A stretch of 64,000 nucleotides of DNA from Melanocharis versteri (Eukaryota > Chordata > Aves > Passeriformes > Melanocharitidae): positions 726,041 through 790,040 of the forward strand of contig VZTG01002903.1 in NCBI GenBank assembly GCA_013397845.1. The letters run 5' to 3'. Of the stretch, positions 46,853-60,809 are shown in pieces. A program made the position numbers and the translations under genes. The notes below the pieces were generated by a model. The model was not told where the DNA came from. It saw only the letters and a list, made by a program, of their open reading frames with translations, and made no database searches. Every line of letters begins with the position of its first letter. The first letter of the stretch is position 1.

Positions 46853-46906
46853 AAAAAAAAAAAAAAGAAAAAGAAAAAAAAAAAGAAGAGAAAAGGGGAA
46901 AAAAAC
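46853..46906. repeat. A-rich low-complexity tract
   Basis: A runs interrupted by single G or GG. Confidence 0.9.
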
Positions 46907-49900
46907 CTGGTTGAATTTGATTAAACCTTTGGAATCTCTCCAATATTTCCAGTTATTCCATCTGTAGAAACACTCTACTGGCACTTGGCACATTCAGAGC
47001 TTTAACTGCCTTCTAAATCAGCAGCAGTTCTGCCTAACAATTTGGCATTTGCACAGTGCCTTGTAAATCACCCACCTTACATCTCTGGGTACGAGGACCA
47101 AACCCTCCAAAAAGCCAAAAAGCCCATTACTGCCTCAGAGAAATTCTCCAGCAAGAAAATACCTTCTCATGGGCTTGTCTCTTGACAAAAAGAGGGGGGC
47201 ACTGGCATTCAGTGGGCACGGTGCTGACACCGAGGCTCCCGGTGTTACTATGGCAGTAAAATGAAACCCAACACAGCCAGCTGGTTGCTGCACTGCTAAT
47301 AGAGATTCTTTTCCGTTTCTGACCTTTCTAGAACTCTCCAAAAGGCATTAATCTGTTCCAAATCCAGCCAGGATCTAAGGTTGATGCAAGGTGAAGGTGC
47401 TGGTGACCCACTCCTCCCGGCGGGCACCGCGGAGGGAACAATTCCGATTCCGTGAGCTGGGATTTGTTTGGTTGTTTGGGTTTTGTTGGTTTTTTTTGTT
47501 TTTTTTTTTGGAAGTCAGGAACCAGGCACGGAACGGCTGCAGCTCCAAATCAAGCCACAAAGCAGCAGGAAAGCACTCAGCAATATCAGCAGCGATTTGT
47601 GCATTTCTTGCAAACAAAGAGCGGAGAAGGTCGGCGTTGTTACCTCCCTGCTTCCACCTCTTTTGTCTGCCCAAACCGTTGGAGGCTAAAAACCTCCCCT
47701 TCCCAAACTGCTCCCGGCTCCAAGCTCTTGTGAAAACCCTATCCCCTTATCTTTAGCCACACCTGACCCTCTTTTATGCCTCCCCATCGACAAAGTGTAA
47801 GAAAATCATCAAATTAAGCACCCAGCTTGTGCCTTGCCCCTTGCCTGTGCCTCTGATGTTGTTTCTGTGGGTCCTTCCCAGCACGGATTTGGGCTCTGAA
47901 CTGTGTGGGGAGAGATAAAAAAGACAAGGAAGAAGAGGACAAGGCAAAAAAGGAAAGAAACACATGGAGTTGACTCTCCTCCTGCTGCCCTTTGCTTCTG
48001 AAATCTCACTGATTTTCACACGTACTCTGACCCTGCAGCATCCGAAACCCAGGGTCAGCTGAGGACTTTGAGATGGCCACTGGGCCACGCAGGGTGACCA
48101 CTTGGAATGTGACAGCAGGGCAGAGTTCAGGGCTTTGTGGTTAAAAAGGGCTGCCCACGACAACCAGGGCTGGGAGGGAATTTCTGACTTCTTGTTTTGC
48201 AGGTGGAGATCCAACAGGCGGAGTTGAAGCGCTCTGGGCCTGCCCCACTATGAGAAGTAGTGACTCCAGCTGGTTTACTCATTAATGTTCTCCAGCAATT
48301 AGTGGCTTAATTGGTGCTTCCCATGCTAACATTTAAAAAACCTGCATTTTGTCCATCCCTCTGTATTCTGTGCTCTTGCCCTGCTTGGTGACTTCTTTTA
48401 ACTCCAAGGAGGAATAATTTCCCTCCCTGGCTGCACTGAGACTGCAGCAGTGAGCACCCACAGTGTCCTTCACCCGTTTTTAACCAGTTCATCAAGCAGA
48501 GCAAGGTCCCATCCTACACCCACCACGTATCAGCAGGATCCTGTGCCACATCCATGAGCCTGGGGTTTGGGTTCCCCAGGAAACAGCTCAACCCACCCTG
48601 TGCAAAGAGCTGGTGGGGACTGGTGTCACTGGGACACCCAGGGATGCTGTTCCCTCCTGCCTCCAGCGCTGCCCTGGAGGAGGTGCAGGGGCTCCAGCAC
48701 TGCCCTGGCACGAGGGGCTGGAGCAGGAGAAAGGATCCTCACCAGGAGCTTTGGAGAAGCAGAGCTGAGCTCAGCTAAATGCTCCCCACCAGGGCTGGGA
48801 GAGTGCTGGATTTGTGGCCACTCCGCACACGATGAAAATGTCTCTTCCCTCCCAGCCAAAAACCCTAAAAATAATAACTGAGCAGAGCTGTGCCTGCAGC
48901 CAGCGATGCATACGAGATGACGGCCTTCTCAACACGAGAGCAAAAGGGCAAATGAATCACATTACACTCCATGAATAAAAACAGACTCTTAATGCACGGC
49001 GACTTAATGATTCCATTCTGGATGCACGAGACAGTTCGGCCTCGTTTGCAGAGGAGCTGAGCATTCCCAAGTCCCACTCAGCTCCCAGGCATGGCCAGGA
49101 CTCTGAACTCTCCCGAGACCCATCCACGCTGAGGAAATCCCTCCACCTGGCAGGGAGGCTTTCCCTGAGGTTTGTGAAATTAAAAGCTCTCAGCAGCTGG
49201 CCTGGGCTAAAGACCTCGTATCTCAACCTGCTGCACCCGAATCCATCCCTGGGAAGGTGGGATTAGGGGGTGCAGCTCTGTTTGAACTGTGCTTTTATCT
49301 CATGCAGAGTGAAGAGGAACAAGCCCTGCCCACACTCCTAGGGCAGAGAGAGCCCTGCACTCCCCAGGATGTTTCCCCCTGGCACCAGGAGGCAACCAAG
49401 GCGTTTTCCCAGCCCACCTCAGCTCATTCCCTGTGCACAAGTGGAAGGGGACGGCGGTGTGAGGCACCTGAAATGGAGAAAACAGCACTTCCAAATGACC
49501 TCCTTAGCCAGGAGCTGCTATGGAAAAGCACATTATGGAGAGATGGCAGAATAAAACCAAATCCCATTGTCGTGGCATTATTATAGAATTACTACAGAAG
49601 GGGCTGCTGCACAACACAGCACAGCACACAGGGAGAGTGGGAATCACCTACTCAGAGCCTGCTGGGGTGCTGAACACACCACCACCCCTTCCTGGGCTTT
49701 CTGGGCTCCCTCTGGCATTTAAACCCAATCCTTTTCCCACTTGGTTTGGTGAATCTCACTCTTCTCTTCTAAACATCCCCCTGCAAGGGTGGGACTTCCC
49801 ACAGCAGCTCCAGTGTCACATCCCATCACACCCGACATGCTGGCAGTGTGAGCTGCACCCCAGCCTGGCACCAACCTTCTTGGGAGGGACTGAAAATCCT

Positions 49901-51056
49901 CCATACCTTCACTATTTTCCAACATCTGCTTGGAAAACACAGCCCAGGACAACCTCTCCCAAACAACATCACTCCTCTGGCAAACAAAAGGAAGTCAAAG
50001 GCAAACTATTTATTGCCAAACCCTCTTCCTTCGTTGTAAAATAGTGCTTAATTTTATCCCTCAGGCATCTATTATCTCATAGCCCGTATTATTTTTCCAG
50101 CTATCACTGCTTAATTTTCCCCATCCAAAAAGTCCGTACAGACACCAGCCAATTTCCGTCTTGGCGTAATTGTTTAGGAGAAACAAGCAGCTGTTTCACT
50201 GGGGTCCTAAAGAATTGATGGGGAATCAAGTGCTTCTCCTTTCTCTGTCCACAAGAAACCTCGGAGGAAAGTCACATGTCCTCTGCCACCAGCATTGTCA
50301 CCCTGCCAGGGGACCCTCTCTGATCAGGGGGGACCCTGCAGAGGGAGGAGAAGCCAGGGGGCTTCTCATTCACAGACCCCTCATTCACAACCCCACACTG
50401 TGGTGGAAATAAGGGTGAGCATAAATACCTCTTTTCTTTTTACTTTAAATAAAAGCTGCTGATTTTAAGCAAAGCTTAAAACAAAAAGTAAAACCTGTGG
50501 CTAATGAAATCTACCCGGACTCCTTCTGCTTCCTATTTCTGATTGAATTTGTTTTTACCTCTCGTTGGTTTTGCTGGGGTTTTTTTTACCAGCAAAGCTT
50601 CTGTGAGGGCTCAAAGTATTTCACAAAATGCCAACACTGGTCATGCAGGTAAGCACAGGACCTTCTCCAGGCACAAAGCCCATAACCCTCGTTTTATGGA
50701 GACCTTGGAAAAGTGATTACCAGCATCAGCTGGCACAGGAGGGGCCAGCACACGCTGACAGAGGTGGAGGTTTGCAGGAGAGCCTCCAGGAAACCATCTC
50801 TGCTTCCCAGAGCAGCACGGGGCAGATAAAGAAGGGCAAACAAGCTTAGAAACTCTCACCAAACAAAAACGATGGAGGCCATTAAGGAATATACAAAATT
50901 GCAAAATATTGTAGAGGCACACAAGGAATGAGCAAGTTACTGGCAAAATCTGTGACCATCCAGGTGTGTCTGTGTGCGTGAGAGGGACAGAGAGCCAGGT
51001 GCCCACCTGGCCTGCACTGCCACCAGCATTTCCCACGCAGGTGTGTCACACAAACG

Positions 51057-51309
51057 TGGAATATCCTGAGCTGGAAGGGACCAGCGAGATCATTGGATCC
51101 AACTCCTGGCCCTGCACAGGACACGATCCCACCCTGTGCATCCCTGAGAGCGTTGTCCAAACACTCCTGGAGCTCTGGCAGCCTCGGGCCGTTCCCTGGG
51201 AGCCTGGGCAGTGCCCACCACCCTGAGGGGCAAAAACCTTTTCCTGATATCCAACCTAAGCCTGCCCTGACACAGCTCCAGCCATTCCCTGGGTCCTGTC
51301 ACTGGGACA
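51057..51309 (-). mobile_element. CR1 3'-tail fragment
   Basis: GAATATCCTGAGCTGGAAGG, GATCATTGGATCCAACTCCT and CCTTTTCCTGATATCCAACC, in reverse orientation. It belongs to a different CR1 subfamily from most other tails here. Confidence 0.92.
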
Positions 51310-54300
51310 GGGATGTATTTCAGCCTAACTCCAGTTTGGGTTGAACATTTGCTGAACCACTGCTGACACCCTTTTCCCTGCAGACACTGCTATTTATGGT
51401 AGCGTTGGGATTCTGGGCGCTTGTGGAGTTGACTTTTTGTGTCATGAAGCACCTGCACATCCCAGGGTTCCCTGGTGAGTGGGCAGGAAGGGATTTGTGA
51501 GAATGGAGGGAATGGGAAAACATTTCTTAGGGACCATGCAAGAGCCTCGACGGGCTCAGCACGTGGCTACAGGACAGAGCATCCCCCACATCCTCTTTCA
51601 TTTTAACACTTTGTCGCTGCTCCTGAAAAAAGGCATTTTCCTTTCCCCTCCTGGCTTTAGATGTTGAATGAAAAAAGAAGCTCCTGAGGCAATGGGAAGC
51701 ATGGGAGCTTTGCCACGCTCCAGCCTTGTCCAGTGGGTGTTCCCAGAGCAAACAGGAGCTGCAAGGAGAGGCCGGGTGGCAATGAGTCAGGGAGGCAGAA
51801 AGGCGTGAAAAGAGGATGAATGGGAAGGCAGTAAAGCCGCAGTATTTCACCGTGGGACTCAGCCCCTGGATCACCTCCATCCATCAGCGTGAGCAGAGCC
51901 AGGCAGGGCTGTGCTCACACCAGTGGCACTGCCACAGGAGGGGCTGTGGCCACGTGGGAGCATCACCGAGCCACGGGCTGAGGCCAGCGTGGCCACCCAA
52001 CATCCACCACCTCCAGCACCTCGAAACCCCCTCCAGAACAATGGGAAAAACACTCCAGCTTTTACCAGCATCTCACAGGAGGCACGGGAGAAAAGCGATG
52101 GGGCAAATCCCATACCCAGGAAAAGGAGTGATCCAGGAAGGGGATTGATGGTGGATGCAGTATTGAACTTGTCCTGCTCAGGGATTCTGGCCAGGAAGGA
52201 TGAAAAGGGCTCAAAGGTCTTGGGTCTGACCTGCTTCAGCAAGAGGAACCTGAGAAATATGTTTGAATAGGAAAGTTGCAAAAATCTGGGCGACAATTTA
52301 AAGAGTCAGATCAGAAAAAGTCACCCCCAAAACTCCTGGTGTCCCTTCATCCCCCATTTCTCCTGGAGGCACAAAGAGTGGCAGCTCCTTTCTGGGACCA
52401 AGATGGGAAACCTCCCCTTTTTCCGTATCTACAAAGAAATTACAAAAACATCCCCAGGAACCGGAGGAAGGGAACTACCTCAGCGCTTTCTTTTCTGGAG
52501 CACAAGTCCAAAATACCCTCCAGCCCATTTCAGAAAGAATCACTTCTTTTTCAGAAGGATCTTGACAGCCTCCTGCACTTCCTGCCATCGCTGCCCATCT
52601 CTTGCTCTAGACACAGTTCCACAGCAAAAACAGCCATGCACAAGCGCTGCCTGCTCGTCAGGCTCACAGCATTGCACAGAGAGCTGGCACTCCCCAAAAC
52701 CCCGAGCTCTGCACCCTCCTCAGTGACCTACAGACACAGGCTGGGGCAACCCGCCCAGGCTGTGGAAAAATCCCACCACCCTCTCCCCAAAAAGAAGCAA
52801 ATCCCCCATTAGAGCTGCAGCAAACTCAGGCGGTCGGCAAGAAGAAAGCTTTTTAAAGAGATATAACCCAGGATTTCTGTGTTGAAACACACGCCACAGA
52901 TGGTGGAGCAGACGAGGATTAATTCATGAATCATATTTCTTAAACGATACAATCTCTCTTTTCACTTCCATGCTTTCCCTTTTTGACTCAGAAGCAGCGA
53001 TTTAAGATGCCCTTCCCAGATATGAATTTTGCATGAACAAACACTGCAGGGGTAAAAAAAAAAAACCAAAACCGACAAACCCACAACAGCAATAAAGCAG
53101 AAAACCCAGATGTTTAAAGAGAAGTTCTCAAACGCAAGCGAAGGCGTATCCTGTCCATCTACACGAGAACACGTGTGGAAATACAATATATGCAAGCACA
53201 GAGCTGGGAATGGGGTGGGAAAACGAGCTCCCTGCCATTTGGAGCCTACTAATGCTTCAGCCAGGGCTCTGAATTTCACAAAAGCTGATTTTCTATCTCC
53301 TCCTATCTCATCCGCCACCCTCGCAGCAAAAGGAAAGCCTGAAGGCAAACATTTCCAGGGAGAGGCCTCCTCGCTCTGCCAGTCGGTTTGTTCCTCCTCC
53401 AGCCCCCATCAACGCTTCCCTTCGGAAAATCCCAGCACAGGCACCGCCAGGTTGCTCTCCAGGAAAAGGGACTGCAGAGAGCAGGAGCAAGGCAAAACAT
53501 CCTGCCCCACGCACACAGCTCACCACCCCAGCTGAGAGGGGTTTGAAGTGGGGAAGAGAGAAGGAAATGACACAAGAGCTCTTCAGCAGCGGGAGGCTCC
53601 GATATCCCGGCTCCCTCCCAGCTGGGAAGCTCCTTCAGACCAGCCAAAGCCATGCCAACCTGTGCAGAGGCTCTGCTTCCACCCAGGCAGGGGCAGACAC
53701 GGATCCAGGGTGAGCAGAACCAGCACCAATGCTCCAAACTGCCCCTCCCGGGCATTTTCTCACCTTTCTTCGATCAGCAAATCAAGATTTCAGGCTTTTT
53801 TTTTCCACTTTGCACGCAGAGCAGCTGTGTGTGTGCTTAACAGCTTCTTTACACAGTCTTGCACTTCCTATTGTAGCTTTACACACAGAATAAGAGTAAA
53901 AAAAAAAACCCACTTACCCTTCAATTATTTCAACCTTTCCCTGCTCTGTGTGTGACGTGGGCTTCTCTTTTGGTTACTATTTCCAGATTTGGTCTTTGGG
54001 TAGGTGAATGGAAGAGGAGAATGACAGGAGTTGTATTTGATGACGGTGGAGACTGTAAAATAAAGAGAAGCGTTTTCAGTGCAGAGCAGTCCTCCCCTAT
54101 ACATACAGATCAGATTATATTAAATTAAATTAGTGACACCTACATAAACGCTTCCTACTGTTTTCATGCACACATACAAATATCACAACTGTCAAGGAGA
54201 ATGCGGCTGTCAGCGATACGGCAGGGGGGGGAAAAAAAAAAGAGCAATTTCTAAAATGGAAGGGAAAAAAGGAAATCTAGGCTAACAACCAGCGTTTGAG

Positions 54301-57300
54301 CAGCAGCAAAGGGGCTGCTGCTGGTCTGCAGGAGGGCCAGGAGGCAGCTGGAGCTGCCATGGGAGCACTGGAAAGGGCTGGAGCAGAGGACAGCCTGGAA
54401 GGAGCACGGGTGGAGGAACTGCAGCAGCAACCCTGACAAAACGCTCCTCTGCTTCCCAAAATACCACATCAGCTCGTGAGGAAGCGAGGAAGGAGCCGAG
54501 AGCTTCGGGAAACACAATTCCTCCATCCCCTGCGACGATGGAAGGACTCCTAGCACGGGAAGGAATTAATAACGTGGTCATCGTACCAGCAAGCACCCCT
54601 CTAAAAACCAGCTTAATCTCCCACCATCTGCTTTAATAGCAGAATTTCTGCTAAGTGGTTTTCCCCTACACAGCCCCACATATCCGTGTAAACAGACAAA
54701 CAAACCATTTGGCTTCCCGCAGTCCCGGGGAACGCAGCTGCTCCGAGCAGGGCTCGCTGCCTTTGACACGCTGCCAGGGTTGAATTCCTGCCATCCCATT
54801 TACTCCAACACCTCTCCCCCACCTCCAACTCCGTGCCCTGCTCCTCTCTCTGCAGGCTCCTGAAGGCTTGGGGTTCCCCCCCTCCCAAAATCACTGCCCA
54901 GAGAACATGGCAGCCCAGGATCCTTAAAATATCATTCCATCGCAGCTGAGAGAAACAAGGAAGGTGAGGAATGAGAGGAATGGACTTCCACGCTGTTATT
55001 TTCCTTGTGGCAACTCTCCCATCCTCTGCATGCAACTGGCACCTCCAGCACCGTGAGTCCCAGCCCAAACACTGAAAAAACACCCCAAAAACACAGCCCA
55101 AACACCCCAAAAAAAGCCTGTTTACAAAATCGCTTTCGAAGATGCCACGGCAGGCAGTGGAAAAAACCAACCCCCCGAGTCACAGAGATTGTCTGCTTGG
55201 TTGGAAAAACACAAAGGTCACCGCAAGGAGTATATAAAAATACATGCTAACATTGAAGAGGTATAAACATAACACTAAATAACGCTTTTTATACCCAGCT
55301 CAGCATTTAACACTTGCCCAGAGGCCTTTGATAAATCCCAGGTGCCTGAACAAAGCAAGGAAGCTTTTTCATTGCTGTTTAGCAAAACAGGGAAAGTAAA
55401 GCACGAGAGAATAAAACTGTTCAAGACATCAAGGACCAAGTCAGAAAGAAACAGCCAGGTCTCCTCATCCAGCTCTTCCATCGCCAAATGCCCTGCCAGG
55501 CTGCTGGATGGAAATAGAAATACTATTGTTAGCCCCAAGCCATGCAGACTCATTAACATTTATTTTAGTGCTATAAAAATATATTTTTAAATACTTGAAG
55601 AAATAATCTGGAGGAAGTGCTAAAAGCTCGGAGCGTATTTTCAATATGTCCCAGCTTTTCCAGGGAGATTTCAGACCTCCTGGAAAGACAGCGACCGTCT
55701 CGGAGGCTGTGGCAGCGTGAGGGTACCTCCAGCTACCCAGCACATGCAATTCCCTGCCCTTGCTTCTGCTCCCAGATTGTTCAGGAAGAGGGAAACCTAA
55801 AAATGTCATCGATTTTAATTACTCGTGGACAGCAGAACCCCCAAAGCGTCGTTCCCCACATGTTTTTAACGCGCGTGGGTGTTTTATACGCGAATTACAC
55901 TTGGGGACAGAGGAACCTGCTGCCTGTGGGGTCACCTCCTCGCCAGCAGAAACCCTTCAGCAGGGACAAATCCTGCTGAACACCTTCCACAGAGCCCCAG
56001 GTCCTGATGCCTCATCCCAAAAGTTCACGGGGACAAAGCACATCAGAATTATCAGGAGCATCTCCCCATCCTTGTGAAGAGCAGCAGCCCCACGGATCCC
56101 CCAGCTCTGAGGAGAAGGGTTTGGGGTTGGTGGAGAGGAGCAGTGGTTATTCCAGAGGCATCCATAAGCACATCCAGAGAAAAACGTGGTGTGGGAGAAG
56201 AGATCCAACAAAGAACAGGATCCAGAGGTCCACAGGGACACACAGAGCACAGTGCCCTGTTTTTGCCAAACCCAAACCGAGCACACGGAGGATCCATTTG
56301 ATCTTAAATTGACACTTCATAAGACAACTGTGATTTTCCATCTGACCCAGCCAGCCTTGGATAAAATAAAATGGGAGGAGCCATGGAAGGAGAAGAAACA
56401 ATTCTCTCCCTTTTCCTTGTCAAAATGTTGTTGCACAGTTCGTGTTTCAGAGGCTCCCCCTGATTTTGGAGGGGTTTAATCAGTGTTTCGGTGGCAGAAA
56501 AAAAGGATCAAGACCATTTCTGCAGCTCCAGAGCAGGTTCAATAGATGCCCACTGTGATTTGCCACGCCAGGCTTGGACACAACATTTTCCCCAGCATCA
56601 AGAGGCCACCCTGGCACAGGGCACTGGCCATGGGATGGCACAACAGAGCTGGAGGAGCCCATGCTCCGAGATTTCAAGGCGCTGGTTTTCCCGTGTGCTC
56701 TGGAGCTCAGCAGATGGCAGCGGTTTGGGTCCCTCAGCAAAACCCGCACGAGCTGCGCCAGGCACCAAGTTCAAAGTCAAAGGGAGCACTTGTTCTACAA
56801 GGAAACACATTGCAAACGACCCCTAACAAATGGTAGCTGTTGCAGCAGTCAGCTCAGAGCACAGCAGCATTTCTCAGCCCCGTTGTCACTGCGGGCTCTG
56901 CTGCTGAACGTGCGAGCGGCGGTGCAGGCACGGCCACAGTTTGTGTTTCAGCACAAATTGCAGAGCAGCACGGCAGACCTGGAGAGGCAGCTCTGCTCCT
57001 CCCTGCATTGCTTGCCCCAACGTTTTGATGTCCATTAAATTCCTTCCTGTTTAGTTGCTTTATTTTGGCTCCTCGCTGCATAAAATCGTTCCGCGAGCGC
57101 CGAAGCCGAATAAATAATGGCAAAAGTTTCCCTGCAAAAACTCCGAGAGCTGTTATGTAAAGCAGGGAGGGGAGCAGCAGATAGAGACAACTCGGAGGCA
57201 ACCTGAGGGTTGGGATTCTGTGTCAGCTCCACACACAGGGGAAATAACCCTTTAATCCAGTGCAGTGTATTTCATTTACTGTAGTGTTATCCAGTTCGAA

Positions 57301-58139
57301 GATGTTATGAAAGGAATCCCTGGAGAGACTTAAGACTTCAAAACCAGCCTGAGTTTGAACTTAATTCCACTGTTGCAAAAGGCTGGAGCTGTGGAAGATG
57401 ACCTTTTCCACACCTTGGATGCCAGGAGCCATCCTGCCTCATAATGTCACGCCAAATTAGAATATTCTCTTTTTGTTTTACTCGGGATTTTGTTTTGTCT
57501 TTTCTTTTTAATTAAAAGCATCTGTCACTGTTAATGAAACGGGGGGAAAGAGAAGAAAAAATACCAGTAACAGGAAAAAAATTAAAGCTGGTGGTGTCCA
57601 GAGAGATGGAGAGAGTCAAAAAGCTGGATAATTAACAGAGGAACTTTCACCTCCCTGTGAGATTATCACCAGAGCCCAGGTCAGGACCAAAGGATCCCCA
57701 GTGCCATCTCCTTGCTGCTCATCACCTGAACAAAACAAAGGGATGCTCCCCACATCCATCCCCCAAATCCCACTGGCAGCAGGGCCTTGGGTGTTCTCTT
57801 CTCCAATAGGAAATGAGAGGGAAATTACTTCTGAAGTGCAAATCCCAAACTTGTTCAGGTCTTGCCAAGGTTATCCCGAATGAAAGTTCAGAAATACTTG
57901 AAAAAACCAACCCCTAAATCCACATAAGTGAATCAGAAGCTGGTGGAACCCCAGAGATGAAGATGTGTGGTCTCATCTCTCACCAGCTGCAGGAGCTGCA
58001 CTACCCAGGGGGTATTTTTAAGGAACCCTGCAGGAAATTCACTGAACAAGCCATGGAAATCCCAATTAAAGTTGTTCACTCCTGTTAACTGCCTCCGTGG
58101 ACTTTACTATTTGGAGGTGAACCATAAAAGGCCAGTTTT
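51310..58139. other. Unique sequence, no gene recognised
   Basis: About 7 kb with no recognised transposon. Small homopolymers lie at 53056-53068 and 54224-54241. Frames of 110-185 codons (for example 52276-52812 and 54613-55170) have no family motif. Parts near 55200-55620 and 57030-57140 are AT-rich and may be non-coding regulatory DNA. Confidence 0.5.
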
Positions 58140-58560
58140 CACTCGCTGCATCTTCCAAGTCAGATTGTGAGTGCAATTAAATGTAAATTTGTATTTTCCA
58201 AAAATAGGGTTCCCCCACAAAATACTAAATTAATTACAAAATGTATTCCTAATGTGAAATTATTTAGCCTGTTAAAGCGGTACAAACAGCTTTATTGGAT
58301 CATTAATGGTTAGAAATGTTCAGTCAGCACAGTTGGAAAAAATGTAAACTAAATATGTCAAGGATACGTTGCTTTCTCCTCTCACTATTTTTTTAATGTC
58401 TTATTTCATGGTAGATAAGTGAAAAATCTTTTTTACCTGACTTAGTAAGAGGCTCATTTACTCATGCAAATTTAAAATCAAGTGTCATAATACAATGAAA
58501 TTATAAAAACATATCAAAAAGGAGTTAGTGAGTCACTAAATTTAGCTCCTAATGGAGTTC
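58140..58560. other. Unique AT-rich block, candidate conserved non-coding element
   Basis: About 420 bp of non-repetitive AT-rich DNA carrying homeodomain-type cores (CTAAATTAATTAC, CATTAATGG) and a perfect POU octamer ATGCAAAT at 58464-58471. The neighbouring DNA is more GC-rich and CR1-invaded. Conservation is inferred only from composition and absence of repeats. Confidence 0.35.
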
Positions 58561-59464
58561 AAGCTGTCTTATCCAGTTGTATGTTAATGGGAAGAGCTCT
58601 GGTGCTCTGTAAACACCAGAGCAGAGCTCAGCAACCATCCCACGTGCCCGGGGTTTCTGGAGAAGCCCTCTGGGTTTCCAGCCCTCCACACCTGAGGAAA
58701 TCTCAGGGAAACTCGGATTTTGATCCCAGCCAAGGTGAGGAACACGCCCACATTAAATAAATTAAAATCCACCATGATGAGCTCTGGGCAAGCCCCAGGT
58801 TCTGCAGAGCTGCATCCCGAGCTCCAGCACCAGACCTGGGGTGATTTGCAGGCGTGATCCCCAACATCCACAGGGATTTCCCTAATCCATACAACATATC
58901 AGGGCTGACAGGGGTGTTGGGGAAGATGAAACAGGGAAGTTTTATTGCCTAGCCAAAGATGCTGAGAACATGGAAACTCTAGGTGAAATAGAAATGAAGG
59001 CANAACCAAACTATAGAGATCTCTCATCACCATCTGTCCCGACCGTCCAACACCGAAACAGCCTCACACAGGGGAAGCACTGACTTTGTGGGCTGGAAAA
59101 TGCTGAGCAACGGGAGGGCTTGGCTGGCAATCTGGGCAGATCCAAGTAAGGAATTAAACTGGTGTGTCTGAAACAAGGGCAGCAATCCGGGGGCCAGGGC
59201 AGGAGCAGGATCCTGGCTGGGATTTTTTCACTCACTCATAGTCCAAGGACAGCACTGACATGAAGTCTTTGTGTTTAGAAGCAATCTCATTCCAGGAGTA
59301 AGCCAAGAAGAGAAGGAAAAGGGAGGGCCAAGGTTAAGGGATGACCAGTCCACCCAACAGCCCCACTATTCATCAAAACCAAAGCACCTACTGGGCAGGG
59401 TGGGAAAAAGAAGATAAATCGGTTTAAGATACAGGGAGGCAACTCCTTAAAGGTGAAAATGTCC
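58561..59464. other. Unique sequence, nothing recognised
   Basis: A single N at 59003; no repeat or exon signature. Confidence 0.5.
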
Positions 59465-59800
59465 CTGTAACACCTTCCAGGGCCTAAAGGAGCTCCAGGA
59501 GAGCTGGAGAGGGATTGTGGACAAGGGATGGAGGGACAGGACACAGGGAATGGCTCCACACTGCCAGAGGGCAGGGATGGATGGGATTTTGGGCAGGAAT
59601 TGTTCCCTGTGAGGGCAGGGAAGCCCTGGCACAGGGTGCCCAGAGAAGCTGTGGCTGCCCCTGGATCCCTGGCAGTGTCCCAGGCCAGGCTGGACAGGGC
59701 TTGGAGCAGCCTGGGACAGTGGAAGCTGTCCCTGTCCATGGCAGGGGTGGCACTGGATGAGCTTTGAGATCCTTTCCAACCAACCCATTCTGGGATTCTC
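59465..59800 (+). mobile_element. CR1 3'-tail fragment
   Basis: GGCCTAAAGGAGCTCCAGGA, GTGCCCAGAGAAGCTGTGGC, GAGATCCTTTCCAACC and the end ATTCTGGGATTCTCTGA, in sense orientation. Confidence 0.94.
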
Positions 59801-60795
59801 TGACACCCCTGTCCATGGGGACGGGCTTGGGGTTGGGTCCCAGCCCAGCAGGACGGGGTGGCTGCAGCAGAGGGGACACAGGGAGGGTGTGGCCTCACGC
59901 AGCCCCCTTCAGCTGCTGAAGGGCAAAACTGGGGCCCAGCACACCACGAAAGGAAGAAACAAATATTCCCAGTGCTTCCTGACCTGGCAGAAGATCGTGA
60001 AAATACGGCCCTGTAAGGAGAAGAGGCGAGGGAACTAATGGGAAAACATCTCGTTGCATTAAGGGCTGTGTTAAAGATTTACAACATCATCTCCAGACAA
60101 GTCCACTGATATTCCTGAACCCTCATCGATCCACAGGTCAAACCAGGAACGAAAAATATCAATTTCAGAAAATATCACTGGCTGAGATACAATAAAGCTA
60201 CCCTGTCCCTATGCACAGGTAAATAGAGAGACCTTCCCACGTGAGAGCAAAATCTGTCACAGAGCTTGGCTGTAACTACAAAATCCCTGCCCTGTCCCCG
60301 TCTGCAACACTCACAGGCTGATACAAGGAATTAGGGAGATGTCCTACATAACTGCTTTAATTAATTTGTGAAATTTTGCACCCTTCTTGGAGGCGGGCGA
60401 CGTGGCCCTCTGTGCTCCCTCGGATTGCCACCGCTCTCAATTTTATTTTTATCCCGAGTTCGATATGAATCAGGCTTTGCAAAAGACAAAACAACCCACT
60501 GTAATCCTCCAGCACGCCAATTAAACTAAAAGATACCCTGGAAATTAAAATTAAATGCCATATCTACGAAAAGCAGCAGACAGCTTCCTCAGAAACAACA
60601 AAAAAAGCCCATATTACAGGAACACGACCGTGGCAGCCCAAAATCAGTGTTGAAGCACTTATATAACTTACTACCATCCTTCACATCTGCATACTGGAGG
60701 TCTTCATCAAACCGGGTATGTTTTTGCGCGTTTATCATCAAGATTTATTGAAGTTGATTCCATAAATTTCATTGAGTTGTTCACTGCTGCTATTT

Positions 60796-60809
60796 GTTTC
60801 CAAGGCAAC
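60796..60809. promoter_or_regulatory. X-box-like palindromic motif GTTTCCAAGGCAAC
   Basis: It resembles the RFX-family X-box, two half sites around a two-base spacer, with one half site imperfect. It lies in unique AT-rich DNA. Binding is inferred from the motif only. Confidence 0.35.

Larger units (their letters stand above)
43823..51056. other. Unique sequence, no gene recognised
   Basis: About 7 kb without a recognised transposon. It holds a three-copy 11-bp minisatellite (44737-44769), an A-rich tract (46853-46906), a single N at 46244 and a T-rich patch near 47480-47510. Frames up to 174 codons (49520-50044) show no motif. I see no exon or RNA gene. Confidence 0.5.

Noticed and set aside
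49520..50044. 174-codon plus-strand frame
   Set aside because: No family motif, no splice context, and composition like the surrounding non-coding DNA.
59287..59898. 203-codon minus-strand frame
   Set aside because: Most of it is the antisense of the CR1 tail at 59465-59800; similar false frames occur at 16841-17406, 26147-26603 and 31144-31754.
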